Shown here: positions 63,339 to 64,000 of the stretch, in pieces
Numbering within the stretch: the stretch's first letter is position 1
How the letters are laid out: the number at the start of each line of letters is the position of its first letter
Assembly (NCBI GenBank): GCA_964019425.1
Contig: OZ025808.1
Location: 496,001 to 560,000, forward strand
DNA from: Flectonema sp. DT1601
Lineage: Eukaryota; Euglenozoa; Diplonemea; Diplonemida; Diplonemidae
Length of the DNA stretch: 64,000 bases
Direction of reading: 5' to 3'
Program-made: the position numbers and the translations under genes
The notes under the pieces: generated by a model
The model's database searches: none
What the model was told of the DNA's origin: nothing
What the model saw: only the letters and a program-made list of their open reading frames with translations

Positions 63339-64000
63339 CTTCCAGTACTTGATTTCTCCGGAAGTAGTCGTCGCATTCATTATTAAACAACTCTGGTGAA
63401 TATCGTACTACATTGTGATCTTTGATTTCATCATTGTGCAGAAATAATTTTTTGCCCCTACACTGATCTTTTGATTTATTCATGTCTTTGTTAAAGATTA
63501 CTTTCCACGGCTAACGTTTTTTTTCATTAATGGGTACCTGTTAATATATGAATATGTTACATCATCTCTCCTTTTGTTCTTTAGTGGTACGTCATCTGTA
63601 ATAGAAATAGATGCCAAGATAACGAGGCTTTGGCATTCAAAAGTCAGTGTCAACATTGAGTGTTTGTCGACCTCATGATACCTCATTTTTTCTTAGCTTT
63701 GAAAAAAAAAAAAAAAAAAAAAAAAGCTTTTTGACCAGCTCTCTCTTATTAATATTCTTAAACTGTAATTAAAACTTTTTTTAATTTATTCACTCCCCAT
63801 AGTCACTGTATCCTCAACAGATGTTAAACCATCGCTATGTTACGCGATACAAAACAGTTGTATTTTACAAATTCAAACATTCAACCCCCCTATTAGGCTA
63901 TTAACAGAGAGCCGCCCCCCTTCCTGGTGTTCGTCTTTTTCTATGGTTAATTTTCAAGACAATATAATGTATTAATTAAGTACTCATGAGTTTTATAAAA
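62119..64000. other. Repeat-rich spacer to window end
   Basis: No gene that I can support. It contains a diverged copy of 61450-61600 at about 63600-63750 (GGNATTCAAA, CATTGAGTG, CATGATACNNC, TTCTTAGCTTT, A run, AGCTTTTT) and the exact GATACAAAAC repeat. At 63089-63118 GTACTCT pairs with AGAGTAC. Confidence 0.5.
62641..62880 (+). pseudogene. Orphan open stretch without ATG
   Basis: An 80-codon open run (NHQSLDIRFLADDNLLLLQE; SRKLTVACHSFIDLRIDIAN; VAAAILRW) with many C-ending codons, unlike neighbouring spacer. It has no ATG; TGGTTCCCAG could be an acceptor. It may be an exon of a gene beyond reach, a remnant, or chance. Family not recognised. Confidence 0.22.

Overview
The window looks like nuclear DNA of a unicellular flagellate eukaryote, most likely a euglenozoan such as a diplonemid. 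That assignment is inference. It is AT-rich, with very many A and T homopolymer runs and the standard genetic code (TAA, TAG and TGA all end genes). It has GT-AG introns, about 66-80 nt in their short class and 118-576 nt in a longer class. All 23 proposed host genes (one of them a tentative micro-gene) lie on the + strand, and most have a pyrimidine-rich tract ending in AG a few to about 40 nt before the ATG. That layout recalls the polycistronic, trans-spliced gene clusters of Euglenozoa, and the receptor cyclase resembles the kinetoplastid type.

Layout. 1.4-4.5 kb: an EF-hand-like/coiled-coil/annexin protein and a GRAM-domain protein. 5.1-7.3 kb: a tandem array of seven ~310-bp units in a 619-bp dimer pattern, with C/D-snoRNA-like boxes. 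7.3-9.5 kb: a small membrane protein and calcineurin A (three exons). 9.5-12.2 kb: homopolymer-rich spacer. 12.2-18.9 kb: a large unknown protein (three exons), a PDZ/TUTase-like pseudoenzyme and an NAA60-like acetyltransferase. 19.0-20.8 kb: a DNA transposon with ~167-bp inverted repeats, carrying the only credible minus-strand ORF. 21.5-31 kb: succinyl-CoA ligase alpha, a probable axonemal protein, a WW-like protein, DPH2 and an adenylyl cyclase with a 5'-nucleotidase-like ectodomain. 31-35.8 kb: spacer with two ncRNA candidates and a possible spliced micro-gene. 35.8-57.7 kb: PDI (three exons), a carbonyl reductase-like SDR, a CH-domain coiled-coil protein, a 2789-residue VPS13, an acidic protein, an F-box/LRR protein, a SAM protein, a Lys/Ala/Glu-repeat membrane protein with an RG tail, and a PC-esterase/SGNH protein (three exons). 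57.7-64 kb: repeat-rich spacer with a MITE, a near-identical duplicated putative ncRNA and diverged segmental repeats.

The genes do not form one pathway. Themes are the flagellar cytoskeleton (annexin, CH-domain and FAM166-like proteins), Ca2+/cAMP signalling (calcineurin A, adenylyl cyclase), membrane contact (VPS13, GRAM) and housekeeping. The strongest candidates for something undescribed are three. The first is the receptor adenylyl cyclase, whose ectodomain is an ecto-5'-nucleotidase fold that has lost its metal ligands but kept the aromatic nucleoside clamp. The second is a PDZ domain inserted in a catalytically degenerate TUTase. The third is the snoRNA-like tandem array.
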